Shown in pieces: positions 18,536 to 26,609 of a DNA stretch of 42,338 bases. Origin of the DNA: an uncultured Schlesneria sp. (lineage in GTDB: Bacteria > Planctomycetota > Planctomycetia > Planctomycetales > Planctomycetaceae); assembly GCA_903858935.1 (NCBI GenBank), contig CAIOKO010000209.1:1-42338 (forward strand). The letters run 5' to 3'. The position numbers were made by a program, and so were the translations under genes. The notes under the pieces are model-generated. The model was not told where the DNA came from, did not search any database, and saw only the letters and a program-made list of their open reading frames with translations. The stretch's first letter is position 1. Every line of letters starts with the position of its first letter.

Positions 18536-19573
18536 TTATTTCGATGGTGGCTGACTTGAAAGTTGGACCAGTGCTTCTAGCGTTCGAATACGTTGGGCAT
18601 CGGATAGTTTCAAATAACGATGCCGTCCATCTGCCAACGGAGAAAACCTGGTGAAACCATCGGCCTCAACGACAATCGAACCTGGCGGCGAAATATCGAA
18701 ATATCCCCGCTCAGGATGAACCGCGAAAAGCACGCTGGTCAAGTCCCAGGTCGGTCGACTGTGCGGCGGAGCTTCATAGCGACGATAGGATTCTGCGACT
18801 GGATGATCCGCGACGTAGCTATAGTCCTTCACGATGCTTTCCGCAGGGTACTCAAGTGCGATACCGATTTCGAACCCGCTCCATACTACGGGAGTTGGCC
18901 ATTCTTCGGACAGTTTTTTGCAATTCGCAATGTCCTGAACGACGTTGTATTCGCAGTAATGGTGATTTCCATTAATTGGGGTGAATGCCCCCGCCATCAC
19001 TGAAAGCAGCTTCACTTTTTTGCGGATCAGTTCGATTCCGGCAAGAGGCGATGCATCGTCCCCTTTCGAATCAAGCAGACGTGCAAGGTTTGTCGAAAAT
19101 CCGACCTGTGCAATGGTGACCGCCCCATCTGGTTCAGCTGCCAGCAACTTTCGAAGCAACGCAACGGCTTCCGGGGCGTCACGGTTACTTAGAAGATTAT
19201 GGGGATAACGAAATTTCGATTTCCCGTCATTAGTGATCATTTCAGCCGCCATGGGCAGAAATTTACCCGGCTCGGGGGTCTTACCCGGACGAACGACACC
19301 AATTGGAGTTTCGCCTCTAAGATAGAACGTATTGATCGCATCAACAAAGGGACCGGCCAAATCACTATCTTTGGTAATGGTCACCCCCAACAAACGACAC
19401 GCCCCGCGAGCCTGTAGGGAATGGATCATCCCTAAAGCCAACACGTCGTCGACATCGTTGCCAATATCCGTATCAAAGATCAGCCGAACGGATTCGGCCG
19501 CGCGACAGGTGGCAGATTGCAAAGTGAATGCGGTGACCACGAGCAAAGACAAACAGGATAAGCGCACTGCCAT
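18536..19573 (-). CDS. Exported inosine/uridine-type nucleoside hydrolase
   Basis: A GTG at 19591 is in frame, but GGAGGAA lies inside those codons and serves the ATG at 19573, giving 345 aa. A signal peptide (LSCLSLLVVTAFTLQ, then CRAAE) precedes the hallmark calcium-binding motif DTDIGNDVDD at residues 34-43. Further family signs are the central QVGFSTNLARLL and the late EYNVVQDI, equivalent to the E-x-N...D ribose-binding segment. Enzymes of this family split ribonucleosides into base and ribose. The signal peptide implies periplasmic nucleoside scavenging. Planctomycetes carry many exported members, not all tested for activity. The next gene downstream on this strand is the NHL protein, 80 bp away. 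Confidence 0.93.
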   Translation of the reverse strand: MAVRLSCLSLLVVTAFTLQSATCRAAESVRLIFDTDIGNDVDDVLALGMIHSLQARGACRLLGVTITKDSDLAGPFVDAINTFYLRGETPIGVVRPGKTPEPGKFLPMAAEMITNDGKSKFRYPHNLLSNRDAPEAVALLRKLLAAEPDGAVTIAQVGFSTNLARLLDSKGDDASPLAGIELIRKKVKLLSVMAGAFTPINGNHHYCEYNVVQDIANCKKLSEEWPTPVVWSGFEIGIALEYPAESIVKDYSYVADHPVAESYRRYEAPPHSRPTWDLTSVLFAVHPERGYFDISPPGSIVVEADGFTRFSPLADGRHRYLKLSDAQRIRTLEALVQLSSQPPSK

Positions 19574-19918
19574 GAGTCTAGGTTCCTCCACTATGTGATG
19601 TCGTTAAAGCCCAACCGTTTCGAGTCAGAATGTTATAGAACGCGAAGAACTGCAAGTGAGACGAGAATTTTGTCGATGAAACACGAGCCAAATATGAAGA
19701 CTTTTTCAGACGGAAAATTGGCACGTTTCTGAAAGAATTGGTTAGAATGCCGTGCAGGAGCCGGTGGGTATCTATTGGCGCCAATTAAAATAAATGCTTT
19801 TTTTGCTTGCTGGCGCACGTGCATGAGAAAGCGGTAGCCGGTGTTGCATACAGTTTTGTTTTAAGAAGTTTGCAGGTTGCACCGCTTTAAACCTTGCCAA
19901 ACAAAGGACGATTAAACC
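19574..19918. promoter_or_regulatory. Intergenic, divergent promoter region with a 12-bp palindrome
   Basis: This gene-free stretch separates the minus-strand nucleoside hydrolase from the plus-strand gene at 19919. It contains the perfect palindrome ATTGGCGCCAAT at 19774-19785 and, upstream, a weak sigma-70-like pair, TTGGCA (19718-19723) and TAGAAT (19743-19748), with a rather long 19-bp spacer. These are candidates for the control of the 19919 gene. I see no RNA gene here. Confidence 0.3.
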
Positions 19919-20305
19919 ATGAATGCGTGCTGGACGCGCCGTATGGCGTTGGTTTTGCTGGCGTCAATTGTAGTCGCGGCCCCGATCCGCGTGTCGGCGC
20001 AGTCACGTGGTACGATGATGAACCTGGCCAGGCAAAACTATCAACAGCAGATGAAGATGCAGGCTGAAGAACAAAAAGCTATGGAACTTGCAGCCCAAAA
20101 AGCTGCTGCTGCTGAAGCTGCTGAAGAAAAGCGCAAGCGAGATAATCACGCCAAGGCAAATCGAGCTCGACTCGATAAGGAAGCAAAGCGGCGCGAAGCC
20201 GCAATCGCAAAAATGAAAGCAGAAAACGCGGGCAAGGAATCCGCCAACGTAACCAAAGGATCGGCAAACGTGACCAAACCGACTTCGGTCAAAAATCCTA
20301 AATAA
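19919..20305 (+). CDS. Small exported Ala/Lys/Glu-rich coiled-coil protein
   Basis: AAAGGACG lies 8 bases before the ATG. The 128-aa product has a Sec signal (MALVLLASIVVAAPIRVSAQ). The mature part is a single highly charged helix from about residue 35 to 100 (repeated AAE, EEK, KRR heptads), then a short tail with a direct repeat, ESANVTKGSANVTK. No named domain is seen. Such proteins may act as periplasmic spacers or bind the wall or DNA, but nothing in the sequence decides this. It lies 190 bp ahead of the glycosyltransferase gene. Confidence 0.75.
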   Translation: MNACWTRRMALVLLASIVVAAPIRVSAQSRGTMMNLARQNYQQQMKMQAEEQKAMELAAQKAAAAEAAEEKRKRDNHAKANRARLDKEAKRREAAIAKMKAENAGKESANVTKGSANVTKPTSVKNPK

Positions 20306-20494
20306 AATTTTCGATTGAATCTCGCCGGGTAAGGAATTTTTCAAAAACAACCGCTAAAATCTCCGGAGGGGGCTCCCTGTGAGTTCACATAAGCGTCAAT
20401 TTCCTTAATCTAAATCAATCAGACTTCTGTTTCTCGCAGTTAGTTCTTCGATTTGGAGGACAATTGTTGATTACAGAGACCACGCGAGCCATCC

Positions 20495-21460
20495 ATGACA
20501 TTGTCGATCATAATTCCGGTCTTCAACGAGGCCGAAAGTTTGGTCGAACTGCACTCGGAAATCATAAGCGTTGCGTCCGAACAATCACTCGATCTCGAAG
20601 TGATTTTCATCGATGACGGTTCTCGAGACTCGTCTTGGGAAGAAATCCAAAAGCTCGCTACGTTTGATGCACGCGTCAGTGGCCTACGGCTTCGCCGGAA
20701 TTTTGGCAAGGCAGCGGCCCTGACAGCCGGGATGGCGGCAGCAAAAGGTGATGCCATCTGTATGATGGACGCCGATTTACAAGATGACCCTGCAGAAATT
20801 CCCCGATTTGCCGAAAAACTGAATGAAGGCTTCGACGTCGTCAACGGCTGGAAACTGAGACGTCTTGACCCTTGGCACAAGGTCTATCCAAGCAAAGTCT
20901 TCAACTGGCTCGTCGCTCGACTGACGGGCTTGAAACTGCATGACCACAACTGTGGCATGAAAATGTTTAAGTCCGAAGTAGCCAAAGAAATCAGAATATA
21001 CGGTGAGCTGCACAGATTCATTCCTGTCCTTGCTCACTCCCGTGGTTTTCGAGTTACTGAGATTGGAGTCAACCACCGATCCCGTCAGCATGGGAAATCC
21101 AAGTACGGTTTCCGCCGTTTCCTTCGCGGGTTCCTCGATTTAATGACTGTTGCGTTTCTAACTGGATACGGTCAGAGACCACAACATATGCTTGGCGCGA
21201 TCGGACTGTTCGTGTTCGGTTTGGGCTTTTCAGGTCTTGGTTATCTCGCCTTGATTTGGATGATGATGAATGTTTTCTTAATTTGGCCGCCTGAACCGAT
21301 CGGTAATCGCCCTCTTCTGGCGTACTCGATCGCATTGACAATTCTCGGTGCTCAAGCGATTTCGCTGGGACTGCTTGCTGAGCTAATCGTGCATTACACC
21401 AGTCGCGCGACCGACACTTACAGCGTGTCGGAAGAAGCCAACAGACAAGATGCGACATAA
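20495..21460 (+). CDS. Polyprenyl-phosphate-type GT2 glycosyltransferase
   Basis: The 321-aa product has the GT-A fold signatures of family 2: [13 protein letters not shown] at 4-16, IDDGSRDSS at 39-47 and the metal-binding DAD at 92-94 within [14 protein letters not shown]. Two C-terminal membrane segments (about 228-258 and 268-298) give the architecture of DPM1/GtrB-like enzymes. These load a sugar from a nucleotide donor onto a polyprenyl phosphate at the inner membrane for later transfer on the outer side. The sugar is unknown. No upstream in-frame start exists (TGA at 20468), so the ATG is certain; a GGAGGA at 20455 is too far away to be its RBS. No flippase or acceptor transferase is adjacent. 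Confidence 0.93.
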   Translation: MTLSIIIPVFNEAESLVELHSEIISVASEQSLDLEVIFIDDGSRDSSWEEIQKLATFDARVSGLRLRRNFGKAAALTAGMAAAKGDAICMMDADLQDDPAEIPRFAEKLNEGFDVVNGWKLRRLDPWHKVYPSKVFNWLVARLTGLKLHDHNCGMKMFKSEVAKEIRIYGELHRFIPVLAHSRGFRVTEIGVNHRSRQHGKSKYGFRRFLRGFLDLMTVAFLTGYGQRPQHMLGAIGLFVFGLGFSGLGYLALIWMMMNVFLIWPPEPIGNRPLLAYSIALTILGAQAISLGLLAELIVHYTSRATDTYSVSEEANRQDAT

Positions 21461-21536
21461 ATCCGTTCGGATGCGTTAGCACTTCACTTGCGACCTCTGT
21501 ATTTTACTGACCGGATAACTCCAGGACAGTGAAATC

Positions 21537-21565
21537 GCGCAACAAACAATGGTGCTTTGTTGTGC
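21537..21565 (+). terminator. Hairpin after the glycosyltransferase gene
   Basis: GCGCAACAAA pairs with TTTGTTGTGC (ten pairs, one G-T) around a 9-base loop, 77 bp after the stop. There is no T-run, so it would be a weak or Rho-assisted terminator, or part of the leader of the 21642 gene. Confidence 0.35.
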
Positions 21566-21641
21566 CGAATGTTACTGTTACTCACACCGGAGCTCGGGAT
21601 AGCCTGAGCGGACAACTTCGATCCATTTAAGGAACTACAAC

Positions 21642-22490
21642 ATGTCTAATCAGTTGAATCGACGCAATTTTTTGCAAGCAGGTACTAGTGGCCTGGCAGC
21701 ATTGACAATGTCGCGTTTGTCTTTTTCCGCTGACGAAAGAGACCCGTATCTCGGCTTGAAGATGGGCTTGCAAAGCTATTCGCTACGCGAATTCAAAGTT
21801 GAAGAAGCACTTGAACAGACGAAAACATTGGGCCTGAAGTACTGGGAAGCATTTCCCGGCCACCTACCAATGGGAACCGTCCCTAAGCACATCGAATCTC
21901 AAAAAGAAATGCTGTCGAAGACAGGCGTCACACTGTTTTCCTACGGGGTTCTTCCGTTTGACACAAACGAAAATGCGGCTAGGGAACGTTTTGATTACGC
22001 GAAATCTATGGGAATCAAATCCCTGAGTGCCGATCCGAATCCCGATAAAGCAACGTTCGATTTGCTTGATAAATTGGTATCCGAATATGACATCGCGATC
22101 GCGATCCACAACCATGGCCCCGGTCACCGCTACAACAAAATCAGTGATGTTGAAAAAGTTGTCAAAGACCGACATCCAAAGATCGGTTCTTGCGTCGACA
22201 CAGGACATTACCTTCGCAGCGACGAGGATCCTGTTGAAGCGGTGCAACGACTTGGCAAACGAGTCTTCGGTGTCCATCTCAAGGATGTCAAATCGCTCCC
22301 CGGCGGACAAAAGCAATTCAAAATCGCCGGCGAAGGAGACCTGAAAGTTACGGAACTGTTGAAAGCACTGAAGGCTCTAAAGTACGAATACTGTGTGGCC
22401 GTCGAGTACGAAGAAAACGCCAAAAACCCCCTCCCAGACATCGAAGCTTGCCTGAAGCATGTCCGTGAATGCGCATTGAAAGTTGTCTGA
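21642..22490 (+). CDS. Tat-exported sugar phosphate isomerase/epimerase-like TIM-barrel protein
   Basis: The 282-aa product starts with a twin-arginine signal (NRRNFLQAGTSGLAALTMS). The mature part is a xylose-isomerase-like (AP endonuclease 2 family) TIM barrel, with candidate metal ligands at the usual strand ends: YWEAFPGH, IAIHNHGPGHR, CVDTGHYL, GVHLKDV and VAVEYEEN. Relatives act on sugars or inositols. Planctomycetes carry many exported members with untested substrates. The gene appears to be its own unit, with the strong hairpin at 22524-22558 behind it. Confidence 0.9.
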   Translation: MSNQLNRRNFLQAGTSGLAALTMSRLSFSADERDPYLGLKMGLQSYSLREFKVEEALEQTKTLGLKYWEAFPGHLPMGTVPKHIESQKEMLSKTGVTLFSYGVLPFDTNENAARERFDYAKSMGIKSLSADPNPDKATFDLLDKLVSEYDIAIAIHNHGPGHRYNKISDVEKVVKDRHPKIGSCVDTGHYLRSDEDPVEAVQRLGKRVFGVHLKDVKSLPGGQKQFKIAGEGDLKVTELLKALKALKYEYCVAVEYEENAKNPLPDIEACLKHVRECALKVV

Positions 22491-22523
22491 GTTAAACCAT
22501 TCTTCAGACGAGAAAATAATGAT

Positions 22524-22558
22524 GGGTCAGTAACAGGTAACAAACCCGTTACTGACCC
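22524..22558. terminator. Bidirectional terminator between convergent genes
   Basis: GGGTCAGTAAC and GTTACTGACCC form a perfect 11-bp stem with a 13-base loop. It lies between the stop of the isomerase-like gene (+, 22490) and the stop of the macro-domain gene (-, 22567). T-rich bases follow only loosely, so efficiency is uncertain, but position and perfection fit a shared terminator. Confidence 0.65.
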
Positions 22559-22566
22559 TAGTTTGA

Positions 22567-23055
22567 TTAGAGTCCAGCTTCCTTTGCCTGGACGCCAATC
22601 AGGTAATGCGTATAGACAAAGACGGGAATCTTCAAGTCTCCTAAATGGCTCTTTATCAATGGATAGACTTCATCCCAATCCAATCCACCCACACCGGTCG
22701 CTAGCCGTGGGATTGCTAAACTTGTGATCACGCCTTTTTCCAGATCGTGCTGAAGTCGCCGCAGACAGTGGTTGACGTTTGCTGTCGTTGCACGGCCCGG
22801 TTTCGATCCGTGATCGTGATCTCCATCCTGGGTCAACAAGCAAAACACTTGCGCATTGAACCCACCCCAAAACCAAATCTCACCGGCCTTTGGATGTGCC
22901 TGATTTGCGTAGTGCCGAAAGTCTTTAGCCATCGATGGCCATTTTTCTCTCAAATGAAGAGCCAACCCGTGATCAAAATGATCGTTCGGAGCAATTCCGT
23001 GTGCAATCGCTTGAGCTTTCGTCAACAGAATATCACCTGAGACTTCGTGAATCAT
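22567..23055 (-). CDS. Macro-domain (ADP-ribose-binding) protein
   Basis: The 162-aa product is a lone macro domain. Start MIHEVSGDILLTKAQAIAHG carries the GDI(L) adenine-pocket element. IPRLATGVGGLDWDEVYPLI is the glycine-rich diphosphate-binding loop, closest in feel to ADP-ribose-1''-phosphate phosphatases and to the DarG antitoxin macro domain. AGGGA lies 6 bases before the ATG. It could remove ADP-ribose from proteins, RNA or DNA, or process ADP-ribose phosphate. No DarT-like toxin or Sir2 partner is encoded next to it, so a toxin-antitoxin role is not supported here. Confidence 0.88.
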   Translation of the reverse strand: MIHEVSGDILLTKAQAIAHGIAPNDHFDHGLALHLREKWPSMAKDFRHYANQAHPKAGEIWFWGGFNAQVFCLLTQDGDHDHGSKPGRATTANVNHCLRRLQHDLEKGVITSLAIPRLATGVGGLDWDEVYPLIKSHLGDLKIPVFVYTHYLIGVQAKEAGL

Positions 23056-23355
23056 TGTCTTCCCTGGCTTTCAATGTGAGGTCGTTTTACGAACTGAATT
23101 TTCGCATCGCGAATTTCACTTCGCACAACGCAGGTTCCGTTCCAATTAGCTGAATTGCCTTAAGACGACATTTAACTAATAAAAACCACCAGAAATCGAC
23201 AACGGCAATTGGCCGAAATTTTGCCACTTGGCTGAAAGCCGCCAGTGGATTCGAGGTACTGTTTTTCGACAAACGAAATAGGCCTTACAAACCTAAAGCC
23301 CTATATTACCACCAAAACAGCGAATTCTACGCTTGAATTGCATTCAAGCACGAAG
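23056..23355. other. Gene-free spacer between macro-domain gene and pseudogene
   Basis: This 300-bp AT-rich stretch contains an imperfect hairpin at 23224-23248 (CCACTTGGCT...AGCCGCCAGTGG) and no convincing gene. It presumably holds the promoter of the macro-domain gene. Confidence 0.4.
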
Positions 23356-23875
23356 TCATTCCGACATCGTTCGGGCGAGCGTCATCGGTTGGTCGAGCAC
23401 AATTCCCAGCCGTCGTGAAAACCCATTTTTTGTGCATTTCTTTTACTGCGGCTTCGCTGTGAAGGATTTTAGCGGTAAACTTCGCCTCTTCACCTTCCGA
23501 TTCGAACGTATTAATCGCTGTGAATACAAATGACAACTTAGTCGTTTCTCGAGGTCGAAAACCGGGTAATATTGCACCGCTACGGACGAGCTTTCGATTT
23601 TCAATCAGTTTCAGATAGTAGCCGAAATTCGGGGACTCGCCCCCGTCCGGCGGACAGATCACTGTTTAGAACACTCCCCCTAGCCTGAGATCGATATCAA
23701 ATCGATGGTCGCACATGGAGCCGGTGTAAGCCACATCTTTGATGTACTCAAGTCTGGTCCATGCAGCCCAGACAACCTCTGGCGGAACATCAACCACTCG
23801 TTCAAAGACCAGGTCAAGCTCTGACCGAAAATTCTGTTGGGTGCAATTCTTCTTGGCACCAACATCAGTCGTCAT
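23356..23875 (-). pseudogene. Decayed SRPBCC/AHSA1-domain gene
   Basis: From ATG 23875 the frame encodes LVFERVVDVPPEVVWAAWTR and DIDLRLGGVF, the start of an AHSA1-type SRPBCC domain. It is then stopped by TAA at 23666-23668. The same frame continues with PDGGESPNFGYYLKLIENRK, matching the next part of the domain. Near 23415 an A-run (6 As where 7 would be needed) shifts the frame: the +1 reading gives HKKMGFHDGWE, the family's C-terminal helix. A second shift gives VLDQPMTLARTMSE and a TGA at 23356-23358. So there is one nonsense and two frameshift lesions in an otherwise full-length domain. Intact relatives bind small hydrophobic ligands or act as stress proteins. Confidence 0.8.
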
Positions 23876-23926
23876 GATGTTTTTTGAAAACGTATCAGCT
23901 GCGGTTAGAAAGTTGTTACTGCCTAC

Positions 23927-24769
23927 CTATGCCGCAACCGTGTCAGTTGTCGTAAGAACAGCCGGAGGAGTCACCGCGACTTCCGCTGCCACAACTTCTG
24001 TAATAAGCGCTGCATAGTCCACAGCACCTGGGCTTTTCGGAGCGTAGTCGAATATCGACTGACCAAAACTAGGGGCCTCGGCCAGTTTAATATTCCGTCG
24101 AATACGACTGTCAAAAATCCTGGCGTTCTTCCACGGTGCTCGCGGGTCGCTTTGCTCGAGAAAATGCATCAGATCATCGGTGATGTCGGCAGCCAGCCGG
24201 GTCGAAGTTTCATAGAGGCAAAGTACGATACCGCTGACTGACAGGTCGCGATTTAATCGCCGTTTGACCAGCGCTGTCGTCTCAAACAATTTCGACAGAC
24301 CCTGCAGTGCTAGAAAGTGCGGCTGAAGGGGGATAAAAACTTCTTTCGCTGCCGTCAGCGCATTGATCGTTAAGACACCTAACGAAGGGGGGCAATCCAT
24401 TACGATATAGTCAAGCGGTTGTTGCTGGCAAAGCCGTTCGATCGCTCCGCGTAAGATCATCTCTCTTCCAGGAGTATCTGCTAATTCTACTTCGGTCGCG
24501 GCCAGATCCAAATCCGAGGGGACAACCCACAGGTTATCCACTGCCAGTTGCTTCACATCAGCAAGAGTCTTCTTACCGGAAAAAACGTCGTAAACCGTTG
24601 GTGTTTGACCGAATGCGTCGACACCCATATGAAGCGACGCATGCCCTTGCGGATCGAGATCAATTAAGCAGACACGTCGTCCAAGCTTTGCAAGCCCGGC
24701 GGCGAGATTCACACTGGTGGTCGTTTTTCCAACGCCACCTTTCTGGTTCATCACACAAATGCTACGCAT
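23927..24769 (-). CDS. Orphan ParA/Soj-family partition ATPase
   Basis: The 280-aa product has the deviant Walker [12 protein letters not shown] (K10 and K15), switch I-type [13 protein letters not shown] at about 38-50 and Walker [20 protein letters not shown] precedes the ATG. ParA ATPases dimerise with ATP, bind DNA and position chromosomes, plasmids or protein complexes. The C-terminal 25 residues are a low-complexity A/V/T tail. No parB or parS-like cluster is present. The gene follows the permease gene by 128 bp on the same strand, so some co-transcription is possible but unexplained. It could be chromosomal Soj or a MinD-like positioning ATPase. Confidence 0.9.
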   Translation of the reverse strand: MRSICVMNQKGGVGKTTTSVNLAAGLAKLGRRVCLIDLDPQGHASLHMGVDAFGQTPTVYDVFSGKKTLADVKQLAVDNLWVVPSDLDLAATEVELADTPGREMILRGAIERLCQQQPLDYIVMDCPPSLGVLTINALTAAKEVFIPLQPHFLALQGLSKLFETTALVKRRLNRDLSVSGIVLCLYETSTRLAADITDDLMHFLEQSDPRAPWKNARIFDSRIRRNIKLAEAPSFGQSIFDYAPKSPGAVDYAALITEVVAAEVAVTPPAVLTTTDTVAA

Positions 24770-24897
24770 CGGGCATCCTTTCCCGGATAGGCAAAACTCT
24801 TGGCAACCTAAGTTTAGTCGACCTGCCGAAACTCGGAAAGACGGCTTTAGCTCAGATTATTCGACAGACCGCCCCGGAAGCGAGGCTATAACCCCTT

Positions 24898-26604
24898 TTA
24901 CGGCAGAACTTCCAACCCGGTAAGTGTCCGCTTCAGCTTTACAATGCCTATCTCGGAAACTTTTGATCCTGTAACGTCCAGCCTCTTCAGCGATTTCGCT
25001 TCCTGAAACGCTTTTCCAATAGCATCCAACCCAGAATCCGTGATCACAGTATTGTTCAATCGAAGTTCAGTCACATTTGGAAAATACCTCACTCGTTGTA
25101 GAAGCCGTTTCAGCGAAGCGTCCGTACAACGACTTCCAAGATCGACAACGATCCCTCCGTCGTCATTCTGAGTGACCGCGCCGCCAGCCTTACGAGCAAT
25201 CGCAACCGCTGCTCCCCGTTGGAATTGTGGGTAATTCATGTCGGCTCCAATCGCTGTGGCAATGGTCGCGACCGCCCAGGTGATACCCCAGTTTCGCTTC
25301 GTTAGCTGTGCCGCTTCGGAACGGAGGATCAATAGCAGAAGCAGCGTCGCGGCGGCGGCGATTGAAGCCAGCCAAGCGGCGTCCATATGCACACGGCCCC
25401 GCAAAAGCTTGGCACCCAACAGCGCCATCATCACTCCTGCCAGTAAAGTAAGATTGACGATCGTCACCCAACCGAGCGGTCCGGAAAATAGTTTTCGTCG
25501 AGTCGATGACATTGCCTCGGAAGTCTTTGTAAACGTCACGGCAAAAACAACCAGTACCCCAACAATCAAGCCTTCGTAAACGTCAGCACCGGTCTTGATA
25601 ATCTTGGAGACGCCATCGATCACGACTCTTAAGAACAAGGCGCCCAAAAGTGTACCCGGAATTGTTCCCAGTCCCCCTTGCAGGCTGCATCCCCCCACGA
25701 CCGATGCGGCGATCGCATTTAATTCATAGCCGCGAGCCAAGGTCTGAGGGTCAGCCACGCTGAGTTGACTTACATAAAGAATCCCAGCCACGGAGGAAAG
25801 AAATGAACTGATGCAATACGCCAGCCATTTCATGCGATTGGTCTGAATGCCACTCAATCGGGCCGCTTGCTCATTACCACCAAGCGCATATAGATGCCGT
25901 CCTGTGATCGTTTTACTAAGCAGTAACCAGAGAATCACTGAGACAATCACCACAAGGATCGTCAAGTTCCAAACCGTTCCCGAGATTGCCCCTGACAATT
26001 CTCGAAACGATTTGTCCGCGATATTGATCTGCGTTCGAGCGCCTCCGAGCATCGCCTGAGTCACATTCTCAACGATCGCACGACTCAGGCTCCGCAAGCC
26101 CACCAGCGTACCCAGCGTCGCGACGAATGGCGGCAGTCCTACCTCCGTAATCAACCAGGCATGAAGGCTGCCAATCAGTATTCCAATAATCAATGTTCCG
26201 ACGATGGATGCAACGATGACCCCCGCCCCGACGGGCAACGACTGATTAACAGCCTCAGGTGCAAGTAGCACCATAAACGTCGCACAAATTGATGCACTGA
26301 ACGCAATCACAGACCCGGCGGAAAGATCGATACCGCCGGCGATAATCACGACCGCTGCGCCGAGTGCGATCAACGACAACATGGTCGTCTGCCGCAAAAG
26401 ATCGACTAAACTGACATCCCATCTGGTAACATAGTTATGATGTTCATCGAGCAACGTTGTACAGAAAAACACAAAAAATATGGCGGCGATCAGGCCAAGT
26501 TGGTGCCGTTCAGCATTCGTGGACGCGGCAAACCGCCGCAATCCAATGATACCTACAGACGCAAGGATCATGACTACCAGCGACGCGACAACAGGCAAAT
26601 CCAT
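24898..26604 (-). CDS. Ribose-type ABC permease fused to extra membrane helices and an LRR tail
   Basis: Of 568 aa, residues about 1-365 are an RbsC/BPD_transp_2 permease with the family signature ALGAAVVIIAGGIDLSAGSV, the EAA-like region LGGNEQAARLSGI, and VVGGCSLQGGLGTIPGTLLG. Residues about 375-470 add roughly three more membrane helices. Residues about 478-568 form a short leucine-rich-type unit: VTELRLNNTVITDSGLDAIG, then LKRLDVTGSKVSEIGIVKLK. Permeases of this family are usually 310-350 aa, so the last 200 residues are an addition. It starts 5 bp after the binding-protein gene, forming an operon. It would import a pentose, hexose or similar compound. The ATPase subunit is not in the window. 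Confidence 0.9.
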   Translation of the reverse strand: MDLPVVASLVVMILASVGIIGLRRFAASTNAERHQLGLIAAIFFVFFCTTLLDEHHNYVTRWDVSLVDLLRQTTMLSLIALGAAVVIIAGGIDLSAGSVIAFSASICATFMVLLAPEAVNQSLPVGAGVIVASIVGTLIIGILIGSLHAWLITEVGLPPFVATLGTLVGLRSLSRAIVENVTQAMLGGARTQINIADKSFRELSGAISGTVWNLTILVVIVSVILWLLLSKTITGRHLYALGGNEQAARLSGIQTNRMKWLAYCISSFLSSVAGILYVSQLSVADPQTLARGYELNAIAASVVGGCSLQGGLGTIPGTLLGALFLRVVIDGVSKIIKTGADVYEGLIVGVLVVFAVTFTKTSEAMSSTRRKLFSGPLGWVTIVNLTLLAGVMMALLGAKLLRGRVHMDAAWLASIAAAATLLLLLILRSEAAQLTKRNWGITWAVATIATAIGADMNYPQFQRGAAVAIARKAGGAVTQNDDGGIVVDLGSRCTDASLKRLLQRVRYFPNVTELRLNNTVITDSGLDAIGKAFQEAKSLKRLDVTGSKVSEIGIVKLKRTLTGLEVLP

Positions 26605-26609
26605 AATGT

